A stretch of DNA of 64,000 nt from Anthoceros angustus (GCA_010909165.1 MU008183.1:868001-932000); one strand, 5' to 3'; positions 11,261 through 23,339 are shown, counted from the stretch's first letter. Notes: a model not told the origin generated them from the sequence alone. Made by a program: numbers and translations.

Positions 11261-14200
11261 GTAAGACAATCAAGTATACACAATGAGACACCGGCCGGCC
11301 TATGGTCAAGGTAACAAACCATGTCACAAGGTAAGACGACGTTTTAAATGTGCACATTGCAAATGGCAATCATGGACTCATGTGACATCAGAACGATCCG
11401 GATTCAAAAGCTCCTCGTTGAATTGGGTTTGAGTGATTTTTTATTAAGTGTGGTGTTAAAGTGAGTCAAAGCTGTCGAGGAAGGATATTTATAACGGAAA
11501 AGGTCCTTGGCCTATGGGTTGGGTTGTTTCAGGTTAAATAATAAATGATCCTTGATCAGAACTCGATACTCCTTGGCCTTTGGTCTCGAATATCTAATAG
11601 AAAGTCTATATATGTGAGAAGGGTCCTCATATTTGGTAGAGGTTGCTAAGTCCATAGGATAAAGGTCGATCCAACCAAAGGTAGTTGAATGGGTGGGGTT
11701 GGATCGTGGTGCGGGGTTAAGGCTTCGAGGATGGTAGGTGAACCGGGACAAGCGGTCGTGGAAGGAAGGAGCGCCGCCGAAAGAGAAGTGGTCGTGAAGC
11801 CGGCCAGAGGGTAGGAGAAGTCCTGGGAACTTAACCCTAAGAAAACTGGGGAAAATGGTTTATTCAAACGGGTGGAGCGAACGGGCCTGGAGCAACGCCG
11901 AGGAGTGGAGTGGAGCACCGGAGTGAGAGGAGAAGAGCGAGGCGATCGAGCGTTAAGTCAGGTGAGGCGCGAGGCGCACTCCATCGAGGGAGGCGTCAAC
12001 CTCACTAGTGAAGCCATGCCGAGCTCGCGACGATGAAGGGGAAGGCGCCATCGGGCGCGTGCGCTGCTTGTTGAGGAGGTAGGGAACCCTAGAAGATTGA
12101 CTCGCTAGGAATTTCCGAGGTAGACATCATCGATTCGAGGCGCCAAGGTAGGGAGGTCAAGAGCATGGCGCCCAAGGCCACAAAGAAATTGCGGACCCCT
12201 CACATAAACATGGACCATTGGAAGGTCCGAGCCGGAATTGCGGAAGGAGCTGGGGCTTGGCTTCATGGAGAAGCTGGCGGAATTATGTGAGCCTGGACTG
12301 TGTGCACAAGTGTGCTCGCCAGCTGAAGGACAAGCAACCAAGCGAAGGAATTAGAGCGGTCCTCAGATTGGGACATCGAATTGGTCAGAAAGTGTAAGGG
12401 CGCAGCTGAGGAGGAAGCGGGTGGATTGGTGATTGAACCCTCCTAAGAGGAGCACAACCGTGGCGCTGGCTCGTCAAGTCGTAATTAGGGAACCCAATGG
12501 CTGGTTGACCCAAGAATTGGTATCCGACAAATCGATGGTGTAATGGTGTGGCTTTTGCTTCCTACAAGACAAGAAGTAGATTATTTGTTCAACCATTTGT
12601 TGCTTTTTCCATGAAGTTGTCAAGGGTACAAGGATTGATCAGTCCGGATTCTTTTGACAAGTCGTGTGAGGAGAGGTTGAATCGACCTCCCTCGTCCCCT
12701 CTCTAATGCCATCCCGGTTCACCATGCGCACTCTAATTGTCCCCGGAGGTAGAAATTGTGGCCTCCTCCACATGTGGAAGCCAGGGAGGTGGAAGTGGAA
12801 AGCCTCAAGGAGGAGTAGAGGAAGGATCTATACCGAAGTCCACGGACGGGGCCTGTAAGAGGAAAAGGAGATTGCCACAAGCAAGAAGAGAAAGGCCGGG
12901 AGGCAAAGGTTCAACGAAGAGAGGAAGGGTGGACGCCACCAAATCAGGCGCCATGCCGCAGAAAAAGCGATGAAAATGGCGCTGCCAGATCGATTTATGG
13001 AGGAAGAGGCGGTCCAGGAGGACAATTTTGCCGACTCGGATGCATGACAATAGGCCCCTAAGAATTAGGTTGACCTCAAAGAACGGACCCTCCTCAAGAT
13101 GGGAAGAGATTTTCAAAGGAGCCCTTTTGGTGATGAGGTCGACGCAGTAGTTGGTTAGGTGCGACCCGGGAAAGAAGGTGCCGGATGGGGATGGCGATGG
13201 CGAGGCCTCCTCAACAAGTGGATCCGGGCAGAACCGACTACGCCCATGATCCGAGCTCAATGGATTTGCTAGATCAGCCGCTGGCACTCACCCCAAGATG
13301 CGATTTAGAAGAAGTGGTAAAGGCCCGATTTGATGAGGGGACGCGGCTAAACAACCGGAGGAAGACAAGGTGCCTTGAGGAGATGAGGGTCAAAATTGAG
13401 GAGGATTTGCGCAGGCCCAAGAGGAGTTACAGTCCATGACGAGTCACAGGAAGCGCCATGGCCCAGATCAAGGATGCCCATGAAGCAAATCAAGAAATGT
13501 GGGGAATTGCGAGCCTAAGAGCAAGAGGCGGCCTGGGAGAAGGCCTTGAAGTTGGCGGACTGCACAAGAGGGAGCGGGACGAGGCACGTGGCCGAGCTAG
13601 GAAGGAGAAGGGAAAAGGGAAGTGGAGTAGCAGGTCCACGACTGGGGTAGTGGAAGGAACTACCGGAGGAAAGGGAGAAGCAACAGGGTAGCTTAGACAC
13701 CTACTGTGGTTGCGGAATGCATTTACGGTTATGGAGTTGCCATCATGGTAGTGGGAATCGCTACCGACATTGGAGAGCCCAACTCAGAGGCGGCCATGAG
13801 CGGCGCAATAGGAGGCGACATGGCATTGCGCTGGGTGGATCAAAGTGCTGTGGGTAGTCCACGAGGAGGGGGTAAGCACCTCATCTATGCTAGGGGTCCT
13901 ATTATGTTGCGCACATGGATGAGGAAACTTATGTTCCGGTCTATATGTGAATGGGGAACGCTGCTTAACTTCACCGTCCATGTGCGTGTGGAAATAGGAG
14001 GGACCAGGCTTACCTTCCGCAAGTGAGGACCAAGTAGATACTTCCACCGTGCTCCTGCATGGGGATTGGCCCCTATTATACGAGGCGCTTTTGGAGGAGC
14101 TGGAGGAGGCATACCCAAGCGGTGGATAAAGAGCCCGTAATAATCCTCAAGATTAGACGGGTGCAGGTGGAGGAAGCCTGTGGTGACATACCCCGATTAG

Positions 14201-15417
14201 ATGTGAAAGGACATCCAAGAAGGCGCGAGGTGGAGGTCCCTGTGGGAGGATTTGTCGGCCGGGCAGGAAGGAGGGCTCATGGAGGCGCAATGAAAGTCGG
14301 AGGGGCAAAGTGCCAAGCCTGAGGAGGCCAAGATAACGAGGCAAATGGTAGAGCATCCTAGAAGAACCTGATAGGTGCCATCCCGACCTAAGATCGCTCG
14401 AATTAGGCGCCTTCACGCTTAGCCGCTTTAGGACTCGAGAAACTGTGGGGCTATGACGCCCACTAATGTGGGGCGAATCGTGCCCTCACATCGATAATTC
14501 CCTAGTTGAGATCCCCACGCCTGTGTGGCTGGTTGGAGACGCCCGATTGATGAGGTGGTGTGCGCGAGACGCCTCTAGGGGTGGTCGAGAGCTTGCTCCG
14601 CAACCGTGGAGAGGGAGGTGAGTGAGCGCCTCCCCGGCTAAAGGAGGAGGAAATCGAGGGACCAGCGCGGGGCGGGTCCGGAGCTTGCCTGTAATGCTCG
14701 CCGTGACGCCATAATTCCCTTCCTCTTACCTATCCCCGTTGGTTGTGTTCCGAAAACTGAGGTGTGTGTGGTGTGTGGTCGGAAGCCTGAGGGCGAATCG
14801 AGAGCGAGAGAAAGAAGGTGAGAGAAATGGGAGAAGCGAGATGCGGACGGAGGAGAAGAGGGGGTGAAGGAGTGGCTGAGCACTATATGCGATGCGAGGT
14901 GTGAAGTTGTGAAGGGAAGTTGAGAAGGAGAATTAATTGAGAGGCTAACAGTGGGAATTTGCGCGGATCAAAGAGGATCCAAACCGGTGCTGTTGAGGGA
15001 AGTGTGCCCAAGCGGAAATAACATTTCCATGTGGAGCTGTGTGAGTGTGGAGTTTTGGCGCGCAAGAGGGAGCGGTGGAAAGGGGATCTATGGAAACCCA
15101 ACCCCCCCGGTAGGAGCGAGGGTCGCTGCGGTGGTAGCTCGGAGGTGAAGGTGGTAGAACGAGAACCATGGTTGTAGAATAAGACGTGTGGTCGTAGAAC
15201 AAGATCGGTGGTAGCTAGACAAGTCGGGAGTAGTGGATGAGCGATAGACAAGAAGAGCGACGGTAAGTAAGTCATGATTTAGGCAAAGGTCAATAGTGAT
15301 AGGAGATAGCGTCTCTTGGCACAAACCATTCCCTTGGGAGCGAATCCTAGGCCTACAACGACATTGAGGGTGAATGTGGACCTCATGGTGTCTCTAGACA
15401 CGGGTTGCCACTCTACA
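11261..15417 (+). repeat. Probable long 5' LTR/leader of a Ty3/gypsy element, with coding-like segments
   Basis: The right boundary is well supported: sequence ending CTCTACA at 15411-15417 is followed by TTT and then the primer-binding site at 15421. The left boundary is not visible; I place it after the copia LTR only because nothing else intervenes. No second copy exists in the window to prove it is an LTR. Coding-like plus-strand stretches occur at about 12480-12700 (REPNGWLTQELVSD; EVDYLFNHLLLF in shifting frames), 12737-12973 (Lys/Arg-rich) and 13185-13691 (ending in Arg/Glu/Lys-rich, possibly coiled-coil sequence). These resemble in kind, not proven in sequence, the protein-like region inside the LTR of the gypsy element at 50-64 kb. 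From about 13700 to 15410 I recognise nothing. Confidence 0.5.
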
Positions 15418-15420
15418 TTT

Positions 15421-15437
15421 TGGCACCGTTGCCGGGG
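15421..15437 (+). other. Primer-binding site, tRNA-Asp type
   Basis: TGGCACCGTTGCCGGGG is one mismatch from the TGGCGCCGTTGCCGGGG primer site typical of plant Ty3/gypsy elements primed by tRNA-Asp (established knowledge). It lies 3 bp after the inferred LTR end and about 80 bp before the gag-like reading frame. Confidence 0.8.
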
Positions 15438-15517
15438 AATGAAACTGCTGTCAAGGACGTAGGTGAACTAACCATAGCCTAAGTAGAGGGTCTAGATATT
15501 AATAGATTGATAGATGG

Positions 15518-16817
15518 ATGCCTCGGGGGAAGATAAGTGACTCTGGGCCTGACCGTGGGGAAACGCCCTTAACAAGGCGACAACGTCAAGCAATTGAAAG
15601 GTCTCAGAGAGTCACAAGGAGGGAGCAATGGGAGGCCACACCTGCTGGACAAGGAGGAGGGACGAAGAGCCAGCCGGAAATCAAGGGCCGGATCGTATTC
15701 GAGCCAGCCTCCCAACTCTCGGCTACGGAAGAGGTACAAGGGCTCAGGTACCCCAACCCGACCTCGCCGATCCCCTGCTCCATTGCCTCGGCCGCACCCA
15801 AATCAACTTTGTGGGAGGGGAAGCGCCTAGACGGGGTAGTGGTGTCTGCCATCAGTGGGAGAGTACTACCACGGTAGCTATGACCACTACTCCGGTAGTT
15901 GTTACCACTAAGCAGCCATACCCACTGTATGGAGAGAAGAAGGGCCACAAGGATCCTGATGAGTTTGTTTAGCTGCTTTGAGCAACACGCTACAACCAGA
16001 GGTCCGGATGCACAATGGGCCCAAATTGTTTTCTGTAGTCTCATGTGAGCAAATGTACAAGTGGTACAAACGAGAATATCTTGCCTCTTCCACACCTCCA
16101 GCCACCTTTGAAGTCTTGAAGAGGGCTTTTAAAGGTTTAGGGGAGTTGATGTGGAGGATATGTCTTGTCCAAACTCGAGGGATCAGGGGGAAGAAGGAGA
16201 CCGCAGTTTATGTGGAAAGGTTCCACATCATGATCGTACGGGTCCTCACTGAGTTAATGGCAATCCGCTGGTTCGCAAGAGGTCCGCACGAGATGGAAAA
16301 CACGATATGTCTCCAAGTCGAAAGACTTGGATCGAGCGATTAGGGCCGCCTTCAACTACGAGAGTCCAACGCAAGGGCAAAAGAAAATGAAGAAGGGTAC
16401 CTAAGGACAAGAGGAAATCCAGAAGAAGAAGAAGACTCCACATCCTCCGATGACAATTCCACGGAAGATAGCCTCAGAGACTACTCTGATGGCCTTCAAA
16501 GAGGATGCCAAGATAGCTCAGAGGAAGATTCAGAGATGAGCGTCAAGGGACAAAAAGAAAGAAACGAAAAATGATTGGGAACGAAGACGTCGCGCCCGAG
16601 GAAAGGAGCTGGTATACGCCAAAAAGGACGCGGAGCAGGTGAGAAGAGAGGTGGAAACAACAGCCAAAAAGGTGGAGCAACAGGGGAACAAAATGGAAGA
16701 AATGATGGCCAAACTAGAGAAATTTCATCTCAATGCCATAAAAGAGCACGATAGAAGAAGGGTCACACTGAGCTGGGCGAATCTCTTCTCGCTCAACTTG
16801 TGACAAGCAGGACACTC
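15518..16817 (+). pseudogene. Ty3/gypsy gag, 5' part (interrupted by a copia insertion)
   Basis: The first ATG after the primer site (15518) opens MPRGKISDSGPDRGETPLTR, a basic hydrophilic N-terminus. After frame changes, 15978-16343 shows a retrotransposon-gag-like helical stretch (FEVLKRAFKGLGELMWRICL, then ETAVYVERFHIMIVRVLTEL). Between about 16380 and 16730 the sequence is Glu/Lys-rich (for example ERSWYTPKRTRS and QQPKRWSNRGTK in alternate frames), typical of a coiled coil. The copia element enters at 16818-16822, and coding sequence resumes at 23340. Several frame breaks make it non-functional as read. Confidence 0.65.
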
Positions 16818-16822
16818 AAGTC

Positions 16823-17019
16823 CGTTAGAGCATAAGCTAATATGCTTAGGGTTATGTTATGTTATGTTATGTTAATTAGGGTTATATATCCAAAGGTCAC
16901 TTAGTGAAGGGTTGCTTAGTTTATAAGACCAACACTTATTCAATATTTTGTATTCATTGTATATTCTCAATTTGATATATGCTTCCGCTCTTCAGACACA
17001 ACATGGTTCTACCCGATCA
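16823..17019 (+). repeat. 5' LTR of nested copia element
   Basis: 197 bp, about 95% like the 3' LTR. It begins CGTTAGAG (the 3' LTR begins TGTTAGAG, so the terminal T is mutated) and ends CCCGATCA. It contains four tandem GTTAT pentamers near 16850-16872. The main differences from the 3' LTR are in the first 30 bp and around 16983-17000. Confidence 0.95.
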
Positions 17020-17032
17020 TGGTATCGAGCTC
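17020..17032 (+). other. Primer-binding site, tRNA-iMet type
   Basis: TGGTATCGAGCTC immediately abuts the 5' LTR and resembles the TGGTATCAGAGC site complementary to initiator tRNA-Met used by plant copia elements. One base appears lost. Confidence 0.8.
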
Positions 17033-18119
17033 ACCTCTTGACGCTCACCTAGAGACAATGACCGATCCGGCAGAACCACAAGATGGCATTCACGACTACG
17101 CTGCCATCGTGATATCACAATGATTGAATCGAGAGTGTAGATAAGCTCCGATCTCAATCTAAGATCCTATGTAATTCACAATTGCACGAGAAATTGAAGT
17201 ATATTTATTAAAGGTCGACATTTGGTGTTCCGGAAGAGCAGATTTCAGCAAAATCCCACGCTTATTTTGTAAATAATCGGAGTTTCTCACAAGCCGCCTC
17301 TCCTCCTATTACAATTGTAATAATAATAAGAGAGAAAATGCTGAGGAAATTATGACAGCACTTTCTAAATTCCTAATTCCTGAAAAATGCCTTCTCAAAG
17401 GCGATCCGACAGGGTGAATAGACCTGCAAACGACAGAAACAGGCCACAGTCCATTTCCAAGAGATTTCGAGGAAGGCGACGGCCCTATCTACACCCCAGC
17501 AGATCTGAGACGAGAAGAGTACCAAGAAATTGCAACATTGTTTCCAGACAATTCTCCAAGATCACCTGAGATTCTTGGAGCATGACACTAAGGATCGACT
17601 TCAAGATAGAAGAAACTCGCCGAGGCCTTTGCCGATGGTTTAAATGTGGCACAGATGCGCATACAAGTAATCAACAGTGATAGATTCCTTTCAACCGTAA
17701 ACCAATCTGGACGACTGGAAACGCCACCCAAGAGCTCTCATCTCATGGAAGTTGTATGCATTCGAATCGCCGAGACACAATAATCTGCGGCAACTCCGCC
17801 GTATGCATTGTATTTGCCTACTCGCTTCCTAATCCCGCGTCGGACACGTAAAAGTGATCAATTTCCGCAGAGCTGGCAGCCCGCATGCCAAGCGTGTAAT
17901 CGATGGCTTTTCAGTGAAGAGGTGCCTCCGTGCAACGCACCTTTCCTGCCCCCGTGACACCTCGCCAACATCAACCGTCACACGGCTGGTTAGTTAGGGT
18001 TTCTTTCAAAATTCATGAAAAGAAAACTAACAGCTAGAGTAACGTTTCATGCTTACCGTTTCGTTTTGACTTGAACAGTCTCATATAGAATGCCTGTAGG
18101 CTAGTTCAACTGTTGGTTC
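17033..18119 (+). other. Leader region of nested copia element
   Basis: About 1.1 kb between the primer site and the gag start, with no recognisable coding sequence. It includes a small palindromic tract ATTACAATTGTAAT followed by ATA repeats near 17309-17328. Confidence 0.5.
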
Positions 18120-19110
18120 TTGTCCACACGCATGTCAGACAGTTCATCTACATCTCACGAGAATGGTGATACTTTGCTCCTTAGCAGCTCTAGCTCAGAA
18201 ACAGATCTTCAGGATCCTCTTGTCGATCTCCTTGCACAGCAGTTTACCACACTTAGTATAGTGCCCGTTCCGGTTCAGACAATGGGAGCTATCCCACCTC
18301 CTCCTCCTCCTCCTGGCTACAATAGCCCAACTTTCACATCTGAATTGAAAGAAAAGGACAGGTTCAATGGGCATAAGTACAAGTCCGGAGAGTTAGAATG
18401 AAATCTACATTGCTAGCAGAGGTGTCTCGGGGCATAGTGGATGGATCTATCCTAACCTCGATCCCTCAAAGACTAAGGAGAGAAGGATAAATGGGCTCAT
18501 GCCAATGGTATATCCATTGCACTCCTAGTAGGTGGTCTTACGTAAGACATGATTCGCAATCGAGTTTCACAAAAGCAAGTGAGATATGGAAACAAATTGT
18601 CCAACCAATACGAAGTAAGAAATGTTCTTACCTTATGTGCACTAAGAGAATTCTATGGATCGAAAATGAGGGAAGGAGATAAGGTATTTGCTCACACCAA
18701 AGAAGCTACATCTCCGCAGTAGCCGCCGTTGGAACCGTAATGGACTAAGTTGACGCCATTGCACAGCCTCCCAACGAGTCTCCCTCCTAGTTATCGTAAC
18801 TTTGTCTCCGCATAATGTCCATCCGCAGTTTCAGTCAAAACATCAACTCTCACCTAGATTTAGGGTGATTGGTGCCCTGCTCTAGGAAGAGCAGGGCATC
18901 ATGTCGTGTCCGGGTCAAAGTCCAAAGTGAGTACTTATCGCCTGTGGTAGACCAGTAGGAGGGCAGCCAAGGATGCTGACACAATCAAAGCTCGCGCAAT
19001 GAAGCGGATCCTCTAATTCCAATTCAACCAAGCATACAGGCCGTAATTGGTGTGGAACTCGCCATTGGGCTCGTGATTGTCGAAGAAGAAAGCTGGTGAG
19101 CCTCAAAGGC
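18120..19110 (+). pseudogene. Copia gag with zinc-knuckle remnant (nested element)
   Basis: The frame at 18120-18401 begins MSTRMSDSSSTSHENGD, has a Pro run from a CCT repeat near 18300, then ELKEKDRFNGHKYK, matching the gag opening around LNGxNYxxW. The rest is interrupted by stops. Near 19030-19090 a knuckle remnant reads CGTRHWARDCRRRK, equivalent to the C-G-x-x-G-H-x-x-x-x-C half of a CCHC zinc knuckle. Confidence 0.7.
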
Positions 19111-19399
19111 CTCCTCAGATCCGCAGCCACAAAGAATCAAGAAGACAAACTGGTGATACAAGTAAGCCAAGAGTCAAGATCCTCACAAGATGCTTGTTTA
19201 CCCCATCGGAGACAAGACAAGATGGTACTCGGATTCCGTGCCACCTCACATCTCAGAGATGTATCCTTGCTCGCCCCTAGTGTATTCCACCACCGCTGAT
19301 GTGGTATACCTAGGTGATGAACAAAAGTCACAAGCCCGGATCCAAGGCCAAGGATGCTGCGATTTTCGCTTGAGTGATGAAACAATCGACTCATGATGC

Positions 19400-20340
19400 T
19401 GTACACACATGGCTAAAACCTCCGTCCTTGAGCATCAAGCTCAAGACTTTTGAGCTCACCTGTCAGGATGACTGCTGTTGTTTCTCCAGAAAGATTCACC
19501 AGCCACTTGTGTCTTCAAGGCTATACGATCACGATCTATATCGCTCAGACATCATCCGCTCTCCGGTCACAAGAACAAGGCATACCGCAAGTGTCGGCAA
19601 CCTTACAACTAAGCAGCAACTGTCTATGGCATGCCCGCTTGGGGTATGCATGTCAGGCCACAATGGTGCTATGTCAAAGTCAAACCTTTTAGGAATCTAC
19701 CACCGGTTTGAAGGAACTCGCCACTGGAGACCTCGTGTCTCAAGCGTATGAGCAACCTTTCCTTCGCTTCCCGCCATGTGTCTTCACAACCGCTGGACCT
19801 TGTTCACTCGACATCTCGGCCGCTCTGTGTTCCGGCCACTTGAGGCGTAATATTACTTGACCATTACCGATGACTATAGCCGATATACATGGACTTTTCC
19901 CATGAAACGCAAGAATGAAACTTTTGCGTTGTTCTAGGACTGTTTCTCGTCCAGGGCAGACAGTTTTCCTTAAGATCTTCGATCCGATAATGGGGACAGA
20001 GTTTGTCAACCACTTGTTTACCAACTACCGCGTAACAAGGCATTATTCATCAGCTAATAGTCCCTTACACGCAGCAGCAGAATGGAGTTGCTGAACGGAA
20101 AAACCAAACACTGATGAGCATGACTCGAGCTATGTTATTATGGGCAGGCTTACCTTCTTCCTATTGGGTCGAGTGACCTCCACGCATATACCGAATGATC
20201 GCCCACTAGCTCCTTGCTCGCCACACCTTTGAGCTTGCTTGGAAACGGAAGCCAAGTCTCCTTCACCTCGTGATTTTTGGATCCAAGGCTTATGCTTACA
20301 TCCCCCAGAAGCGCAGGAAGTTAGACAATCGCTCTCGCCG
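19400..20340 (+). pseudogene. Copia protease/integrase remnant (nested element)
   Basis: WHARLGYACQATM (19628 onward) is the GAG-pre-integrase motif W-H-x-R-L-G. From 19857 the integrase core appears: TITDDYSRYTWTFPMKRKNE, LRSDNGD, then (after shifts) QQNGV-like and ERKNQTLMSMTRAML. These are the D-D-Y-S-R, S-D-N-G and N-G-x-x-E-R motifs of copia integrase. Stops and frameshifts are frequent. Confidence 0.8.
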
Positions 20341-20939
20341 CTAACATTTATTGGTTACGTGAGCACGGAAAAGCATGTCGCTTGATCCAACATCACGACA
20401 ATTGGTTCTAGCAAGAAGCGTTACCTTTGTAGAACCACTTCAACCTGTTGACAGGAAGAGTAGACCTGTCTCAGAATCTGCCAATGGTGTTGATGATGAG
20501 CTTGATGAACCTACCGGATTGTTTTCCTTCTACCCTGATGACGCTGATGCTGAACCACACGTAGCAAGAGACATGGCAGATCCACCTCCCATCCACCTCC
20601 GCATTCTCCAAAGTGACTGATGTCCGTTTCGACCAACAGGAGCTTGCACCACCGCCGATGTTGAGGATGATCTAGATGTACATGACCAAGCAAAGGAGGC
20701 ACACACAATATGTTTTCAAGAGGCTGGCCAACTGTAGATGAAGATGTTGGGCATGAGGTTGACATCCTCATCCTGTGGCTATTGCCTCCGGGGATGATGA
20801 TGCCGCCCACGACGATCCGCCGCCATGCACCTCCACCTTCGAGTGGAAGGAACCACGATACTACCATTGATTTCCGCCATCATGCAAAGATATCTCTTCC
20901 CTGCTCCACAGTAACCTATTAGTCTTACTAAGCTTTCAC

Positions 20940-21640
20940 CGGACTGCATAAGGAGAAATGGAAATTCAGAGACACGAATATAACAATTTCGATCAAAACG
21001 GAACATGGAAGCTGGTTCCTAGGCCAGCCAATAGAAAACCTATTACTTGTAAGTGGGTGTTCAAGCACAAACTCAATGCAGAGGGCAAAATAGCAAGGTA
21101 CAAAGCACGTTTGTGTGCTCGGGGTTTCACGCAAATTGCTGGCTTGGACTATCAGGAGACATTCTCTCCTGTAGTTCGTGCACAATCCCTTAGGCTGATA
21201 TTTGCTCTAGCAGCTGAGCATGATCTCGAACTGCAGCAGATGGATGTCTGCACTGCTTTCCTCCATGGCATCCTTGAGGAAGAGCTGTATATGGAACAGC
21301 CTGAAGGATATGCTGATCCTGCACATCCCGATTACGTGTGTCAGTTAATCAAATGCCTATGGGGAAGCAAAGTGCGTAACGCCGTATAAGCGCCAGACAA
21401 GGCTCTTAAAGGTCTTGGATTTCGCCAATGCAGATACTCAAATGTACGTGTTGCGTAAAGGGATACTTACGTGATTCTTGCCCTTTATGTAGACGACGTG
21501 ATACTTGACCAACGACACGCCCCTCACACGTTAAGGATATGTTAAGGAAACATTCGAGATGACCGGGAGACCTCCTATTCTCGCCTTGGTATTCGGAGAT
21601 CCGCCCGAGGGACCTCATAATACACCAAAGCATAAATACA
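20940..21640 (+). pseudogene. Copia reverse transcriptase (nested element)
   Basis: The open stretch 20958-21389 encodes NGTWKLVPRP, CKWVFKHKLNAEGKIARYKA, RLCARGFTQIAGLDYQETFS, PVVRAQSLRLI and QMDVCTAFLHGILEEELYM. This is the canonical N-terminal half of copia RT with the first catalytic Asp (D-V-x-T-A-F-L context). After a frame change, LYVDDVI near 21485-21508 supplies the catalytic box. Downstream is badly broken. Confidence 0.92.
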
Positions 21641-22530
21641 TTACGTAAATTTTACAAGTTCAACATGGGCCGCACATCCACCGCTTACCCGTGAGGTGTC
21701 AAGCTCACGAGATATGAATGTGCCACGATCCGACCACTGAAATGCAGATCGCTCCATATTGTCACTGGGTAGTCTAATCTTTGTTAAATCGACACGACCC
21801 GACATCCAAGATTGCCAAGACTGCTTACGCTTCTTAGAGCACCGGCCGTACCATCGGACGGCAATGAAAAGAATATTTCGATATCCGAAAGGGACTCACC
21901 ACATAGGCCCATGTTACAGAGCAAGGTAAGAGGCACTTATCTTTGCAAGGGTTCAATGTCGATCGGGCTGATAGCGACTCAAAAAGTCTCTCAGAGATAC
22001 TTTCCTCTTGTCCTGTGCAGCTAATAACCGGAGTCGCAAGAAGGCATCAAGATAGCCCTCCAAAGATCGAGGCTGAATATAAGTCTCACAGATGCCACAA
22101 AGGAAGTTGAATGGGAGCGTGCCTTGAAGGATATAGGAGAGGCACAGATGGTCCCACTAACCTCTTTGACAACCGCGATCGCTTTGTAGCTAACCCCGCT
22201 TCCATGCACGGACAAAACACATCGAGATCCACCACCATTATGTTAGGATGCAATGAGAGGAATTGTTAAGATCCTTTATGTTCCTGATGGCAACACCGAC
22301 ATCCCAACAAAGGCCTTGCCCAAAGACAAGCATCGAAACATATGGAAGGCCTTGGACCTGTTTAATTACCCAAGATTGCCACGCTGAGAGGGGCCTTACG
22401 GGTGAGGACCTAGTCCTCCGATGTTGTTACAGCTTGTTTTCGCTTCCACAGTGTCCCTGTCATGGACATGCAACATGATGTGAGGGTTACACAAAGAAGG
22501 TCTCAGGTAGCAACCGAATTGTTAAGCAAG
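21640..22530 (+). pseudogene. Copia RNase H region, heavily degraded (nested element)
   Basis: Expected position of the RT C-terminus and RNase H. Short fragments such as DNRDRFVANPASMHGQNTSR-like (near 22170-22225) and TDIPTKALPKDKH (near 22300-22335) match the D-N-x-x-A, K-H-I and D-x-x-T-K-A-L-P signatures across several frames. No open frame remains. Confidence 0.6.
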
Positions 22531-23122
22531 CATGTGCTAGCATTTCAATACCACAGCAGTGGATGAAGCTCCACGTTTTTGAACCGACCGATGCCGGACG
22601 ATCACCTCTCTCCCGCCTTGAGCAACACAGCTTTTTCGCCGTGGAAGTGTTTTGAGCAAGGCGTTATCTCCCACGCCGCCGGGCGTGACGCAGCCTCCTC
22701 CACCCTCACGGGCCTCGCTCCAAAGATAATTTAACATCCAGTGGAAATCCTCCACCCACCGGGCCACACCTCGAGCCTGTGACATGGCATGCTCATCCCA
22801 CTCTTCACCCTCGTGGAACAGGTCAGCTGTTTCTTCCGCCTCTTCCTTTCCTCCCTTGCTCATGCGCAGGCTGGGCAGCTCACCGCCACGCACTTGGGAG
22901 CCATGGTGGTCAGCAGCAGCAGTCTGAGGATTTGCACGCAAGTGTAAATGATTGTGATGAAGGCAGCGTAAGCTGCCGCGATATTTATGGCCATCCCTGC
23001 CAGCTTGGGCGTACAGATGCGCACTCGATGGCAGTTGTTGGGCGTAATCGCCTACTCCCCACAGCCTGCCGCTGCCCGCTCCTTGTGACTGTCCTTTGGA
23101 TGCCTTCCTAAGCTCGTACGCT
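22531..23122 (+). other. Non-coding tail of nested copia element
   Basis: About 0.6 kb of GC-richer sequence between the RNase H remnants and the purine tract. Short frames on both strands (22537-22941 minus; 22779-23111 plus) show no known domain. It may be acquired sequence, since copia elements usually have little here. Confidence 0.4.
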
Positions 23123-23132
23123 TAAGGGAGGG

Positions 23133-23334
23133 TGTTAGAGCATAAGCTTAAAAGTGCTTAGGGTTATGTTATGTTATGTTATGTTAATTAGGGTTATATA
23201 TCCAAAGGTCACTTAGTGAAGGGTTGCTTAGTTTATAAGACCAACACTTATTCAATATTTTGTATTCATTGTATATTCTCAATTTGATATATGCTTCGTT
23301 TCTCTTGCACACCGAACATGGTTCTACCCGATCA
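23133..23334 (+). repeat. 3' LTR of nested copia element
   Basis: 202 bp, TGTTAGAG...CCCGATCA, preceded by the purine tract AAGGGAGGG (23124-23132) and followed by the target duplication AAGTC (23335-23339). It shares the GTTAT pentamer run with the 5' LTR. Confidence 0.95.
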
Positions 23335-23339
23335 AAGTC

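Larger units (their letters stand above)
16823..23334 (+). mobile_element. Complete Ty1/copia retrotransposon nested in the gypsy element
   Basis: Two LTRs (16823-17019 and 23133-23334) bound the element. Direct 5-bp repeats AAGTC flank it (16818-16822 and 23335-23339), as expected of a target-site duplication. Next to the 5' LTR is TGGTATCGAGCTC (17020), close to the tRNA-iMet primer site; before the 3' LTR is the purine tract AAGGGAGGG. Internal order is long leader, gag with zinc knuckle, integrase, RT and RNase H, all degraded by stops and shifts. At 6.5 kb it is slightly long for a plant copia, because the leader (17.0-18.1 kb) and the stretch before the 3' LTR (22.5-23.1 kb) are extended. 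Confidence 0.95.

Noticed and set aside
12805-13287. 160-codon minus-strand frame in the gypsy leader
   Set aside because: The opposite strand has the charged, element-oriented coding character; the minus frame has no domain and looks like a shadow.
16846-16875. Possible telomere-like repeat (TTAGGG words)
   Set aside because: Only a GTTAT pentamer run with single TTAGGG words, located inside copia LTRs; not an array of TTTAGGG.
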